From assembly GCF_021277265.1 (NCBI RefSeq), contig NZ_JAJSOH010000013.1:1-64000 (forward strand): a DNA stretch of 64,000 nt. The letters are read 5' to 3'. A program made the translations under genes and the position numbers. Below the pieces are notes generated by a model. It ran no database searches. It worked only from the letters and a program-made list of their open reading frames with translations, and was not told the origin of the DNA. Every line of letters starts with the position of its first letter. Position 1 is the first letter of the stretch. This DNA comes from Kineosporia rhizophila. Its GTDB lineage: Bacteria > Actinomycetota > Actinomycetes > Actinomycetales > Kineosporiaceae. This document shows, in pieces, positions 24,392-32,374 of this stretch.

Positions 24392-24646
24392 ATGAACAAG
24401 AATGCGCCGGGGCCCAGCCAGGGCCCACTTCCGGCACACCTGGCCGCCATGGCCTCCAGCCGCGAAAGCTGGCACCTGCTCCGGGCTTACATAGAGCAGG
24501 AATACCCAAAGGCAATTCCCGAACGGCGGCCGGAAGTGGCCGCCGTGAATTACTCGGCCCGGCATCTGGAAGGCCTTTTCCGCAGGCTCGCCCAGAAGCG
24601 CTCACCCCGGCCGGTGGTCCTGCCGATCATTCGCCCGGCCGAATAG
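24392..24646 (+). CDS. Small hypothetical protein
   Basis: An 84-residue protein I do not recognise. It has a Pro-rich start and then a mainly helical part, LAAMASSRESWHLLRAYIEQEYPKAIPERRPEVAAVNYSARHLEGLFRRLAQKR. There is no membrane segment. A G-rich GGGGGGA tract lies about 10 nt before the ATG at 24392. It is divergent from the sensor kinase (158 bp spacer). Codon bias is slightly weaker than in neighbours (GAAAGC, AATTAC and similar less GC-biased codons), consistent with a small regulatory protein or a recently acquired gene. Confidence 0.6.
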   Translation: MNKNAPGPSQGPLPAHLAAMASSRESWHLLRAYIEQEYPKAIPERRPEVAAVNYSARHLEGLFRRLAQKRSPRPVVLPIIRPAE

Positions 24647-24656
24647 TCCGGTTTAT

Positions 24657-24670
24657 CCTACACCTGTAGG
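24657..24670. promoter_or_regulatory. CCTAC-ACCT-GTAGG palindrome upstream of alcohol dehydrogenase
   Basis: This dyad sits 55 bp before the GTG of the dehydrogenase gene in a locally AT-richer stretch (TTTATCCTACACCTGTAGGCTAT). It may be an operator. It begins 11 bp after the previous stop, so a weak terminator is an alternative. Confidence 0.35.
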
Positions 24671-24724
24671 CTATCTGGTGACCCGAGCGCGCGAGCCGCT
24701 CACCGGCGTCCTAAAGTTGAATTC

Positions 24725-25768
24725 GTGACTACCACGTATGCCAAGGTCAACGGCGTTTCCAGCCTCACCGTCGAGCAGGAGGCAGTGCCCTCGGCCCTGC
24801 CTGCGGGCATGGTCCGGGTGAACATCACCTACTGCGGTATCTGCGCGACCGACACGCACAACTACACCAGCGGGGGCCAGATCCCGGCCGCCGTTTTCGG
24901 GCACGAATGGACGGGTGTGGTCGCGGCCACCGCCGACGACGTCGAGGGCCTGCCGGAAGGCACCCGCGTGATCGCCAGTGTCGGTGCGGCGTGCGGGGTT
25001 TGCGCACAGTGCCAGGCCGGTCACCCGGGCCACTGCGACCTGGCCTTCGCCGAGGCCAACGGCGTGGCCCCCGGAGCCCCGCAGCACGGGGCCTTCGCCC
25101 AGTCGCTGGTGGTCTCCGCCCGCCGGGTCATGCCGGTGCTGGAGGGCCTCAGCGACGTGGAGGCCGCGCTGGTCGAACCCACCGCCGTCACCTTCCACGC
25201 CGTACGCCGCACCCGCCAGCCCCTGGGCGCCGTCGTGGTGGTGCAGGGCGCCGGGCCGATCGGCCTGCTCGCGGCCCAGCACGCCCGTCACGCCGGCGCC
25301 GGTCACCTGGTGGTGATCGAGCCCAACGAACAGCGCCGCGAAGCCGCCACCCGGCTCGGCTTCACCGACGTCCTGGCCCCGGGCGAGGCGGCCAAGGCCC
25401 ACATCCTCGAGATCACCAGCGGCCTGGGCGCCGACGTCCTGTACGAATGCACCGGTGTAGCCGCCCTTCTGCAGCCCTCCGCCGAACTCGTCCGGCGTGG
25501 CGGCACCCTCTCCCTGCTCGGCTTCCCGATGACCGACTCCACCGTCAGCTACGGCGACTGGCAGATCCGCGAGCTCACCGTGATCGGCTCACTCGCCTAC
25601 ACCCGCGACGACTTCCTCGGCGCCCAACGGGCCATCGCCGACGGCTCGGTGCGGGTGGCCGACCTGCACACCGGCACCATCGGTCTGAGCGAGCTGGCGG
25701 CCATGCTCGACGAACTGGACTCCGGCCGCACCACGCACGCCAAGGTCCTCGTCGACCCGCAGCGCTGA
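24725..25768 (+). CDS. Zinc-dependent medium-chain alcohol dehydrogenase
   Basis: A 347-residue MDR dehydrogenase with both zinc sites. Catalytic zinc ligands are in YCGICATDTHNY and FGHEWTGVV; the structural site is complete in ACGVCAQCQAGHPGHC with four Cys. The Rossmann domain has VVVQGAGPIGLLAAQHA and the acidic end of strand 2 in VVIEPNE, favouring NAD. The family includes threonine, sorbitol and butanediol dehydrogenases, and the sequence alone does not decide between them. It starts with GTG. Just downstream lies the broken remnant of an AraC-family regulator, which may once have controlled this gene. Confidence 0.88.
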   Translation: MTTTYAKVNGVSSLTVEQEAVPSALPAGMVRVNITYCGICATDTHNYTSGGQIPAAVFGHEWTGVVAATADDVEGLPEGTRVIASVGAACGVCAQCQAGHPGHCDLAFAEANGVAPGAPQHGAFAQSLVVSARRVMPVLEGLSDVEAALVEPTAVTFHAVRRTRQPLGAVVVVQGAGPIGLLAAQHARHAGAGHLVVIEPNEQRREAATRLGFTDVLAPGEAAKAHILEITSGLGADVLYECTGVAALLQPSAELVRRGGTLSLLGFPMTDSTVSYGDWQIRELTVIGSLAYTRDDFLGAQRAIADGSVRVADLHTGTIGLSELAAMLDELDSGRTTHAKVLVDPQR

Positions 25769-25771
25769 GCA

Positions 25772-25914
25772 GCTCACTCGGGCCAGGCGCTGCAGGCCGG
25801 GCACTCGGTGACCGTCACCGCCCAGCAGGTGGGCATCGGCAGCCCGGAGACGTTACGGCACCCTTCGTGGCCCGGTTCGGCGTTCCGCCCAGCGTCTACC
25901 TGCAGCGCTTCACA
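25772..25914 (+). pseudogene. Relic of an AraC/GlxA-family regulator C terminus
   Basis: Between the dehydrogenase stop and the convergent acyl-CoA dehydrogenase, one frame reads AGHSVTVTAQQVGIGSPETLR and another then reads FVARFGVPPSVYLQRF. Joined, these match the second helix-turn-helix of GlxA-type AraC regulators, which reads roughly VGFGSPETLRHHFRARFGVPPSAYRRRF. The frame changes near 25855-25864, and everything N-terminal to this segment is missing. It is therefore a decayed fragment, not a gene. The 3' end touches the stop codon of the acyl-CoA dehydrogenase gene on the other strand. Confidence 0.75.
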
Positions 25915-27055
25915 GGCCCAGGTCGCGGCCGATGATCTCCTTCATGATCTCGTTCGAGCCGGCCCAGATGCGGGTCACGCGAGCGTCTTTCCAGGCCCGG
26001 GCCACCCGGTACTCGTTCATGTAGCCGTAGCCGCCGTGCAGCTGCAGGCAGGCGTCCAGGATCTGGCCCTGGACGTCGGCCGTCCACCACTTGGCCTTGG
26101 CCGCGTCGACCGCGCTGAGCTCGCCGGCGGTGTGCGCCCGCACGCAGTCGTCCACGTAGGCCTGGGTCACCTCGGCCCGGGTGACCAGGTCGGCGAGCAG
26201 GAACTTGTTGTGCTGGAACGAGCCCACCGGCTGCCCGAAGGCCTGCCGGTCCTTCACGTAGACCAGGGTCTCGTCGAGGATGGCGCGGGCGTGGGCCAGG
26301 TTGGCCACCGCCCCGCTGATCCGTTCGCGCGGCAGCTTGACCATCATGTGCTTGAAACCCTGGTCGAGCTCGCCGATCAGGTTCTCGGCCGGCAGCAGCA
26401 CGTCGTCGAAGACCAGTTCGGCGGTGTCGGCCTCGGGCATGCCGACCTTGTCCAGGCGGCGGCCCCGGGAGAAGCCCTCCCGCGAGCGCTCGACCACGAA
26501 CAGGGAGATGCCCCGGGCCCCGGCCCCGGGGGTGGTGCGGGCGGCCACGACCACGATGTCGGCCGAATAGCCGTTGGTGATGAACGTCTTGGCTCCGTTG
26601 AGGCGCCAGTTCTCACCGTCCCTGACCGCCGACGTCTTCAGAGCCGCGAGGTCCGAGCCGGCCGAGGGCTCGGTCATCGCGATCGCCGCGATGCTCTCGC
26701 CCGAGGCGATGCCGGGCAGCCAGCGTTCCTGCTGCTCGGGGGTGGTGAGGGCGGTGAGATAGCCCGTGACCACGTCGAAGTGGATGCTCAGGCTGGAGGC
26801 CAGGGCCAGGTTGACGGCGGCCAGTTCCTCGGTGAGCACGGCGTTGAACCGGTAGTCCTCGGCCTGGGAACCGCCGTACTGCTCGGGGACCTCCAGGCCG
26901 AGGAGGCCCTGTTTGCCCGCGGCCAGCCACATCTCGCGGCCGAACTCGTGGTCGCGGGCATGGTCCTCGACGTGGGGAAGCACTTCGCGGCGCAGGAACT
27001 GGCGCACCGAGTCGCGGAAGGCCACGTGGTCGTCGTCGTAGACGCTACGCCTCAT
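25910..27055 (-). CDS. Acyl-CoA dehydrogenase
   Basis: A 381-residue FAD-dependent acyl-CoA dehydrogenase of normal length. The N-terminal helical domain is followed by the signature AIAMTEPSAGSDLAALKTSA and WRLNGAKTFITNG of the beta-barrel, then the C-terminal helical domain with RQAFGQPVGSFQHNKFLLADL and QLHGGYGYMNEYRVARAWKDARVTRIWAGSNEIMKEII. In this last part the QLHGGYGY motif and the GSNEIM tail are typical of flavin-contacting residues. It catalyses alpha,beta-dehydrogenation of acyl-CoA; chain length is not determinable. It lies downstream of the sugar-acid operon on the same strand, 63 bp after eda, and may simply be read through. Confidence 0.92.
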   Translation of the reverse strand: MRRSVYDDDHVAFRDSVRQFLRREVLPHVEDHARDHEFGREMWLAAGKQGLLGLEVPEQYGGSQAEDYRFNAVLTEELAAVNLALASSLSIHFDVVTGYLTALTTPEQQERWLPGIASGESIAAIAMTEPSAGSDLAALKTSAVRDGENWRLNGAKTFITNGYSADIVVVAARTTPGAGARGISLFVVERSREGFSRGRRLDKVGMPEADTAELVFDDVLLPAENLIGELDQGFKHMMVKLPRERISGAVANLAHARAILDETLVYVKDRQAFGQPVGSFQHNKFLLADLVTRAEVTQAYVDDCVRAHTAGELSAVDAAKAKWWTADVQGQILDACLQLHGGYGYMNEYRVARAWKDARVTRIWAGSNEIMKEIIGRDLGL

Positions 27056-27118
27056 CCCGGCAGGCTAGACCAGATATCCCGATTTGGTCAGGCCTGCCGG
27101 ACAGTTGAGACGGCGGTC

Positions 27119-27787
27119 TTAGACCGTCGCTGCCTGGGCGGCGGCCGTGGCCTCGGCCGCCAGCCGGGTGATCTCGTCCCAGCGGCCGGCGTTCACCAGT
27201 GCCTTCTCCACCATCCAGGTGCCGCTGATAGCGGGGACGCAGGGCAGGGCCAGGTACTCCCCCAGGTTGTCCAGGGTGACCCCGCCGGAGGGCATGAACG
27301 TGATGTCGCCGAACGGCGCCGACAGAGCCTTGATCATCTTGGGGCCGCCGAGCAGTCCGGCGGGGAAGAACTTGACCTCGCGCAGGCCGAGCGCGACCGC
27401 CGTCATCAGATCGGTGGAGCTGGAGATGCCGGGTAGCGCGGGCACGCCCAGTTCCTGGGCCCGGCGGACCACGTCGGGGCTGATGCCGGGGCTGACCACG
27501 AAGGTGGCGCCGGCCTCGACCACCTCGTCGACCTGGGCCGGGGTAAGCACCGAACCGGCGCCGACCGTCATTCCTTCGAGCTCGGCCAGACGGCGGATGC
27601 CCTCCAGCCCGGCCTCGGTGCGCAGCGTCACCTCCATCACCGCGATCCCTCCGGCGAGCAGGGCCTTGCCCAGGGGTACGGCCTGATCCGCGTCGTCGAT
27701 GACGACGACCGGCACGACGAGGTGGTTGGGCAGCAGGGGGGCGGTCACGTTCGGGGGCTCCTCGGTTTCGTGGGTCAACTGCAGCAT
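27119..27787 (-). CDS. eda: 2-keto-3-deoxy-6-phosphogluconate (KDPG) aldolase
   Basis: A 222-residue class I aldolase that cleaves KDPG to pyruvate and glyceraldehyde-3-phosphate. The TIM-barrel signatures are GGIAVMEVTLRTEAGLEGI with the catalytic Glu, GAGSVLTPAQVDEVVEAGATFVVSPG, and EVKFFPAGLLGGPKMIKALSAPFGDITFMPSGGV, whose first Lys forms the Schiff base. The ATG overlaps the stop of the KDG kinase (TGATG), so these two genes are coupled and carry out consecutive steps. The first 12 residues precede the fold proper, and an internal start (VTAPLL) is possible. Confidence 0.93.
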   Translation of the reverse strand: MLQLTHETEEPPNVTAPLLPNHLVVPVVVIDDADQAVPLGKALLAGGIAVMEVTLRTEAGLEGIRRLAELEGMTVGAGSVLTPAQVDEVVEAGATFVVSPGISPDVVRRAQELGVPALPGISSSTDLMTAVALGLREVKFFPAGLLGGPKMIKALSAPFGDITFMPSGGVTLDNLGEYLALPCVPAISGTWMVEKALVNAGRWDEITRLAAEATAAAQAATV

Positions 27788-28770
27788 CAACGAAGGACGT
27801 CGGTGCTGGCGTTGAGTGCGTCGAGTTCGGCTCGGGTGGGCAGCGCCTCCCAGTCACCGGGCGCCTGACAGACCGCGCCACCCAGCCGGTTGGCCAGGGT
27901 CAGGCAGGCGAGCGGTTCGCCGTTGTCCAGCAGGGCGGCCAGGTAGCCGCCGACGAAGGCGTCGCCCGCCCCGACCGCGTCGGTGACCACGACCGGGGTG
28001 GTGGGGCCGTGGTGGGCCGCATCCTCGAACAGGGCGATGGCGCCGAGGTGCCCGAGCTTGAGCACCACGTCACCGCCGACGGCCTCGGCCAGTGAGCGGG
28101 CCAGTTTCTCCCCCGCCTCGAACGACTCCACCGGTTCCGGTGCGGCGCCCAGCAGCAGGGCGGCCTCTTCGGGCCCGGCGAAGGTCAGATCGGCCTGCCG
28201 GGCCAGCTCTACCAGGGCTTCGCGGGCCTGTTCGTCGCTCCACAGGGTGGCCCGGTGGTTGACGTCGAAGGTGACCAGTGTGTTGTTCTCGCGGGCGATC
28301 TCGACCGCCCTGAGCACGGCCTGCCGGGGGTCAGGGCCGAGGGCGGGGGTGATGCCGGTGACGTGCAGCACCGCCGAGGCCGCGATGACGTCGGAGAACT
28401 GCTGCACGTAGGCGGCGCTCAACTGGGAGGCGGCGCTGCCGGCGCGGTAGTAGCGCACCCGGGTGGTGCGGGCGCCCCGGGCCTCCTTGACCATCAGCCC
28501 GGTGGGATGGGCGGCATCGCGCTCGGCGTGCACGGTGACGCCCTCGGCCCTCAGTTCGCGCACCACCAGGGTGCCGAAGTCGTCGTCGCCGACCCGGCTG
28601 ATCCAGGTGGCCGGGCAGCCCAGCCGGGCCAGGGCGATCGCCACGTTCGACTCCGCCCCGCCCAGCCCGAGGGTCATGGCGGCGCCGTCGCGCAGTCTCG
28701 GCGCCGGTACCGGTGACAGCAGCGCCATCGTCTCGCCGATCGTCACCACGCCGTTGCCCTGCAGTGCCAT
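27787..28770 (-). CDS. kdgK: 2-keto-3-deoxygluconate kinase (PfkB family)
   Basis: A 327-residue ribokinase-family sugar kinase. It opens with VVTIGETMALLSP, has GGAESNVAIALARLGCPATWISRVGDDDFG, the lid region, and ends with the anion-hole motif TDAVGAGDAFVGGYLAALL holding the catalytic Asp. Position directly before eda, and the presence of a KDG-producing dehydratase in the same locus, make 2-keto-3-deoxygluconate the most likely substrate; family assignment alone would leave other ketoses possible. The product passes to the KDPG aldolase encoded by the overlapping next gene. It begins 90 bp after the dehydrogenase gene, probably in the same transcript. Confidence 0.9.
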   Translation of the reverse strand: MALQGNGVVTIGETMALLSPVPAPRLRDGAAMTLGLGGAESNVAIALARLGCPATWISRVGDDDFGTLVVRELRAEGVTVHAERDAAHPTGLMVKEARGARTTRVRYYRAGSAASQLSAAYVQQFSDVIAASAVLHVTGITPALGPDPRQAVLRAVEIARENNTLVTFDVNHRATLWSDEQAREALVELARQADLTFAGPEEAALLLGAAPEPVESFEAGEKLARSLAEAVGGDVVLKLGHLGAIALFEDAAHHGPTTPVVVTDAVGAGDAFVGGYLAALLDNGEPLACLTLANRLGGAVCQAPGDWEALPTRAELDALNASTDVLR

Positions 28771-28859
28771 GTCACCATCCGTCTTCGTCGAACGTGTGGG
28801 TCAGTGCTGAAGCAGTACCAGCCGTTACCTCCGGGTATCAAGGTGCGCCGGCCGATGGG

Positions 28860-29897
28860 TCAGCCGATCCGCAGCATCACCTTGCTGCTGCCGCTGTCCG
28901 GGTCGAGGGCCACCGCCATCGCCGTGGCCGCCTCCTCCAGGGCGAAGGTGTGGGTGATCAGCGGCGACACGTCGAGACCGTCGCGCATGGCCTCGACCGC
29001 GTCGGTGATCTCGTCGACGAACCGGTACGAGCCGATCCAGGTGATCTCGCGGGTGACCAGGTCGCCCAGGACGGCCTGGACCTCGGCGCCGGGCAGGTTG
29101 CCGACCTGCACGAGCGTGCCGCCGCGGGCGGTGGCCCGCAGCACCGGTCCCAGGGCGCGGGGTGAGCCGGACGCCTCGAAGACGATCTCCACGTCTTCGG
29201 GCAGCCGGCCGCCGGCGGCCACGTTCACCGTCTCGTCGGCCCCCATCTGCTTGGCGATGTGCAGGGCGCTGTCGCTGACGTCGGAGGCCACGATCGCATC
29301 CGCCCCGCAGTACTTCGCGGCCGCCACCACCAGGGAGCCGATCGGCCCGGCGCCGTTGACCAGCACTCGCTTGCCCTGCAGCCGCCCGGCCCGGCCGACC
29401 GCGTGGAAGGCCACGCCCAGCGGCTCGGCCAGCGCGCCGTGCTCGGTGGTGACCTCGTCCGGCAGCAGCCGGATCTGGTCGGCCCGGGCGACGCGGAACT
29501 GGCTGAACCCGCCGTCGGTGTGCGGGTCGAACGCGGCCGAACCGAAGTAGCGGCTGGGCGTGTACAGGTTGGTGCGGCCGGCCAGTCGCTCGGGCAGGAC
29601 ACCGTCACCCACCAGGGTCGCCGGGTGCACGGTGACCGCCTGCCCCTCCTCCAACCCGTGGTGCAGCCCCTGCACGCCCGGGCCGAGACCGGCGATCCGC
29701 CCGGCGATCTCGTGGCCCAGCACCAGCGGGTGCCTCAGCCGGGCGGTGCCGGAGGCGCCGTGCCGGTAGTAGGAGGTGTCCGAGCCGCAGATGCCGCCCC
29801 ACTCCACGGCGATCAGTACCTCGCCCTCGCCCGGGACCGGGTCGGGCAGCTCGTCGATCCTCAGGTCGTGCGGACCGTGCACCACGGCGGCTCTCAC
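28860..29897 (-). CDS. Idonate/gulonate 5-dehydrogenase-like MDR enzyme lacking structural-zinc Cys
   Basis: A 345-residue MDR dehydrogenase resembling L-idonate 5-dehydrogenase and the RspB type L-gulonate 5-dehydrogenase. Catalytic-zinc ligands appear in GGICGSDTSYY and LGHEIAGR, and RYFGSAAFDPHTDGGFSQ is the idonate-dehydrogenase-like block. The loop that normally holds the four structural Cys reads GDGVLPERLAGRTNLYTPSRY, so all four are absent. The Rossmann motif is VLVNGAGPIGSLVVAAAKY with Ser-Asp at the end of strand 2. The GTG start overlaps the MFS stop. In this locus it would oxidise L-gulonate (or idonate) to a 5-keto acid, feeding the fructuronate reductase. Confidence 0.85.
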   Translation of the reverse strand: MRAAVVHGPHDLRIDELPDPVPGEGEVLIAVEWGGICGSDTSYYRHGASGTARLRHPLVLGHEIAGRIAGLGPGVQGLHHGLEEGQAVTVHPATLVGDGVLPERLAGRTNLYTPSRYFGSAAFDPHTDGGFSQFRVARADQIRLLPDEVTTEHGALAEPLGVAFHAVGRAGRLQGKRVLVNGAGPIGSLVVAAAKYCGADAIVASDVSDSALHIAKQMGADETVNVAAGGRLPEDVEIVFEASGSPRALGPVLRATARGGTLVQVGNLPGAEVQAVLGDLVTREITWIGSYRFVDEITDAVEAMRDGLDVSPLITHTFALEEAATAMAVALDPDSGSSKVMLRIG

Positions 29898-31270
29898 GCG
29901 GCGTCCTCCAGGGCGGACAGGTCCCGGTCGGCCACCTCGGGCATCAGGTAGGCGGTGACCAGGGCGATGAACGAGTAGGCGATGAGCATGGCGGCGATCG
30001 GCCACCAGCTGTCGAAGGCGGCGGTCAGGCCGGCCGCGATCACCGGGCCGGCCGCCACGGTGGCGATGCCGCCCAGTTCCTTGGCCAGGCCGACCTGGGT
30101 GAACCGGTTGCGACCGCCGAGCAGCTCGGACATGGTCACGTTCTCGAGCGCGAACAGGCCCAGGACGGCCACGTTGTAGCCGAGGATCATGCCGATCACC
30201 AGGCCCGGGGTGCTGCCGCCGGTGACCAGCAGGAGCATCGGGAAGGCCAGCAGCATCGAGACCAGGCTGATCGCCATGTACATCACCCGGCGGCCGAAGC
30301 GGTCGCTGAGCAGGCCGACCACCGGCACGGTGGCGAACCCGACGACCGAGCCGATCAGCAGCGAGTCGGTGGCCAGCGACTTGTCCAGGCCCAGGGTGGT
30401 GCCGATGTAACCGACCAGGAAGGTCTGGATCAGGCCGGAGTTGCCCGCCTGGCCGATCCGCAGGCCCAGGGCGAGGAAGAACGCCTTGCCCTTGCTGGCC
30501 TTCAGGCCCGCCTCGAGCTTGCTCTCCCTGATCTCGGCCCGCTCCAGCGCCTTGCCGTCGACCACGTCGTCGCGGGCCTCGAAGACCGGGCTCTCCTTGA
30601 CGTTCCGGCGGATCCAGAGCGCCAGCACCAGCAGCACGAAGCTGGCCAGGAACGGGATGCGCCAGCCCCAGCTGTGCAGCTGCTCGTCGCTCAGGGTGGC
30701 CAGCAGCAGGGCCCAGATGCCGGTCGCCACCAGTGTTCCCGAGTTGGTGCCGAGCGCGATCAGCGAGGAGATCAGGCCCCGGCGGCCCTTCGGCGCGTAC
30801 TCCACGAGCATGACCGTGGCGCCCGCGATCTCGGCGCCGGCCCCGAAGCCCTGCACCAGCCGCAGCACCACCAGCAGGGCCGGGGCGAACAGGCCGATCT
30901 GCGCGTAGGTCGGGAGCGCGCCGATCAGGGTGGTCGAGACGCCCATCATCGCGATGGTGATGAACAGGACCCGCTTGCGGCCCAGCCGGTCGCCCATCCG
31001 CCCGAAGTAGACGGCACCGGCCAGGCGGGCCACGTAGCCCACGCCGTAGGTCGCCATCGCGGCCAGCAGGCCGATCGCGGGACTGACGTCGGGGAAGAAG
31101 ATCTCGTTGAAGACGATGGCGGCCGCCAGCGAGTACAGCTGGAAGTCCATGAACTCCATCGCGGTGCCGAGCCAGCCGGAGACGGCGGCCTTCGACAGGT
31201 CCTTCGTGGACCTGGCCGGCGTGGAGCCGGGCGGCGGCGCGTCGTTGACGGCCGAGGCCTCTGTGCTCAT
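29894..31270 (-). CDS. MFS sugar-acid importer (metabolite:H+ symporter type)
   Basis: A 458-residue twelve-helix major facilitator of the metabolite:H+ symporter/ShiA-KgtP-like group. After a Pro-rich cytoplasmic N terminus comes AAVSGWLGTAMEFMDFQLYSLAAAIVF (helix 1), GRMGDRLGRKRVL (loop 2-3 motif), RLVQGFGAGAEIAGATVMLVEYAPKGRRG (helix 4 region) and a long central loop (VVDGKALERAEIRESKLEAGLKASKGK). The ATG at 31270 is preferred to one 11 codons upstream because GGGAGC precedes it suitably. It is the first gene of the left sugar-acid operon, so it probably imports the hexonate. The TATACAAGCACTG operator-like site lies 58-70 bp upstream. Confidence 0.9.
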   Translation of the reverse strand: MSTEASAVNDAPPPGSTPARSTKDLSKAAVSGWLGTAMEFMDFQLYSLAAAIVFNEIFFPDVSPAIGLLAAMATYGVGYVARLAGAVYFGRMGDRLGRKRVLFITIAMMGVSTTLIGALPTYAQIGLFAPALLVVLRLVQGFGAGAEIAGATVMLVEYAPKGRRGLISSLIALGTNSGTLVATGIWALLLATLSDEQLHSWGWRIPFLASFVLLVLALWIRRNVKESPVFEARDDVVDGKALERAEIRESKLEAGLKASKGKAFFLALGLRIGQAGNSGLIQTFLVGYIGTTLGLDKSLATDSLLIGSVVGFATVPVVGLLSDRFGRRVMYMAISLVSMLLAFPMLLLVTGGSTPGLVIGMILGYNVAVLGLFALENVTMSELLGGRNRFTQVGLAKELGGIATVAAGPVIAAGLTAAFDSWWPIAAMLIAYSFIALVTAYLMPEVADRDLSALEDAA

Positions 31271-31327
31271 CGATTGCTCCCTTGCATCGACCGGATCCCT
31301 CATCGGGTCCTTGTGTGCTAGCTGAAA

Positions 31328-31340
31328 TATACAAGCACTG
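31328..31340. promoter_or_regulatory. GntR-type operator candidate upstream of the sugar-acid importer
   Basis: TATACAAGCACTG shares 12 consecutive bases (TATACAAGCACT) with the site at 35089-35103 between manD and the GntR gene. Both lie at promoter distance from operons of the same pathway, pointing to one regulator. The right half here (CTGTC) departs from the CTTGT of the other site, so binding may be weaker. Confidence 0.6.
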
Positions 31341-31501
31341 TCGCGCAGATCAAGTCCACGGAAGGACCCGCCTGCCCCTTCGGCTCACAAACCCGGCCAT
31401 AACGCTCACACCGTCCAAGATCCTTTTGGGCTGGCGGCTGTCCGCGCACCAAGATCACCGGACGCGATGAGCCGCGATTCCCTCCGACCACGGGAGTTCC
31501 G

Positions 31502-32371
31502 ATGTCCGTCGACGCTGCAGTCCCCACCCGGCCCCCGGCCATTCTGAAGGACCGACTGAACGTTGTCGGTGAACGGCATACCGAGAGCGACCTGCGCCGG
31601 GAGGCCGAGCGGGCCTACACCACGAAGATCTTCGGACCAGACCGCTACTGGCAGGAGTACGAGTTCCCCGACCGACTGGCCGCCTCCCAGCAGGGCCAGC
31701 AGTGGCCCACGAAGGAACTGGCCGACTTCATGGATCTGCGCGCCCTCTTCGGCACCGCCTTCGCGCTGTCCTTCTACGAACCTCTGGCCCGCACGGCGGC
31801 CGCTGCCCCGAAAGCGGGGGTGGGCTCACCACTGAACGCGGTACTGGCCGACATCGAAACGAAGCTCGCCGACCTCGAGGGGGCCCGGAAGCGCACTCGC
31901 AGCGGCTGGCGCAATCCCGAGACCTCGGCGGTGCAGAAGGCGGTCGACCTGGCCTCGGCACGCCTGGACGCTCTGCTGAACGGCTACCGGACGGCCGCCA
32001 AAGACCAGACCCCGGGCTGGATTCCGCGCCGCATCCAGGCCGCCGAGAAGCTGGCTCTGGGGCAGGCCGTGATCGACCAGTGCCTCGACTCCCTGGCCGC
32101 CGAGGAGAAGATCACCCTGGCCGCCGGCCCGGGCAAGGGCACACAACTGTGGAACCTGCTCTCGGACCGGCGTTCCCTGATGATGGTCGCCGCCACTCAG
32201 CTCTCGCCGATTCCCGGCATCTGGAAGATCGGCGACCGGCACGTCCAGGACATCCTGACCGGCAAGGTGAAGGCCAGGGTGACCAACCGGGCCGCGGCAT
32301 GCTCAGGTGAGCCGCACGCCCAGGCCAACTACATCACCCATGACCAGTTCACCGAGATCCTGAAACACTAG
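31502..32371 (+). CDS. Hypothetical protein, 289 residues
   Basis: A soluble-looking protein that I do not recognise. Near its N terminus is RLNVVGERHTESDLRREAERAYTTKIFGPDRYWQEYEFPDRL, a Gly-Glu-x-His-type motif followed by charged residues that could be catalytic or metal-binding. The rest is mainly helical, with possible coiled stretches (LADIETKLADLEGARKR) and a C-terminal ACSGEPHAQANYITHDQFTEILKH. A GGGAG site precedes the ATG at 31502. It sits on the opposite strand between the two halves of the sugar-acid locus, and its stop is 3 bp from the stop of the fructuronate reductase gene. It looks like a later insertion; no relation to the pathway is evident. Confidence 0.7.
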   Translation: MSVDAAVPTRPPAILKDRLNVVGERHTESDLRREAERAYTTKIFGPDRYWQEYEFPDRLAASQQGQQWPTKELADFMDLRALFGTAFALSFYEPLARTAAAAPKAGVGSPLNAVLADIETKLADLEGARKRTRSGWRNPETSAVQKAVDLASARLDALLNGYRTAAKDQTPGWIPRRIQAAEKLALGQAVIDQCLDSLAAEEKITLAAGPGKGTQLWNLLSDRRSLMMVAATQLSPIPGIWKIGDRHVQDILTGKVKARVTNRAAACSGEPHAQANYITHDQFTEILKH

Positions 32372-32374
32372 CTC

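Noticed and set aside
25808..27436. A 542-codon plus-strand frame over the acyl-CoA dehydrogenase and eda
   Set aside because: Only its first 20 codons match anything (the AraC relic); the remainder is an antisense shadow.
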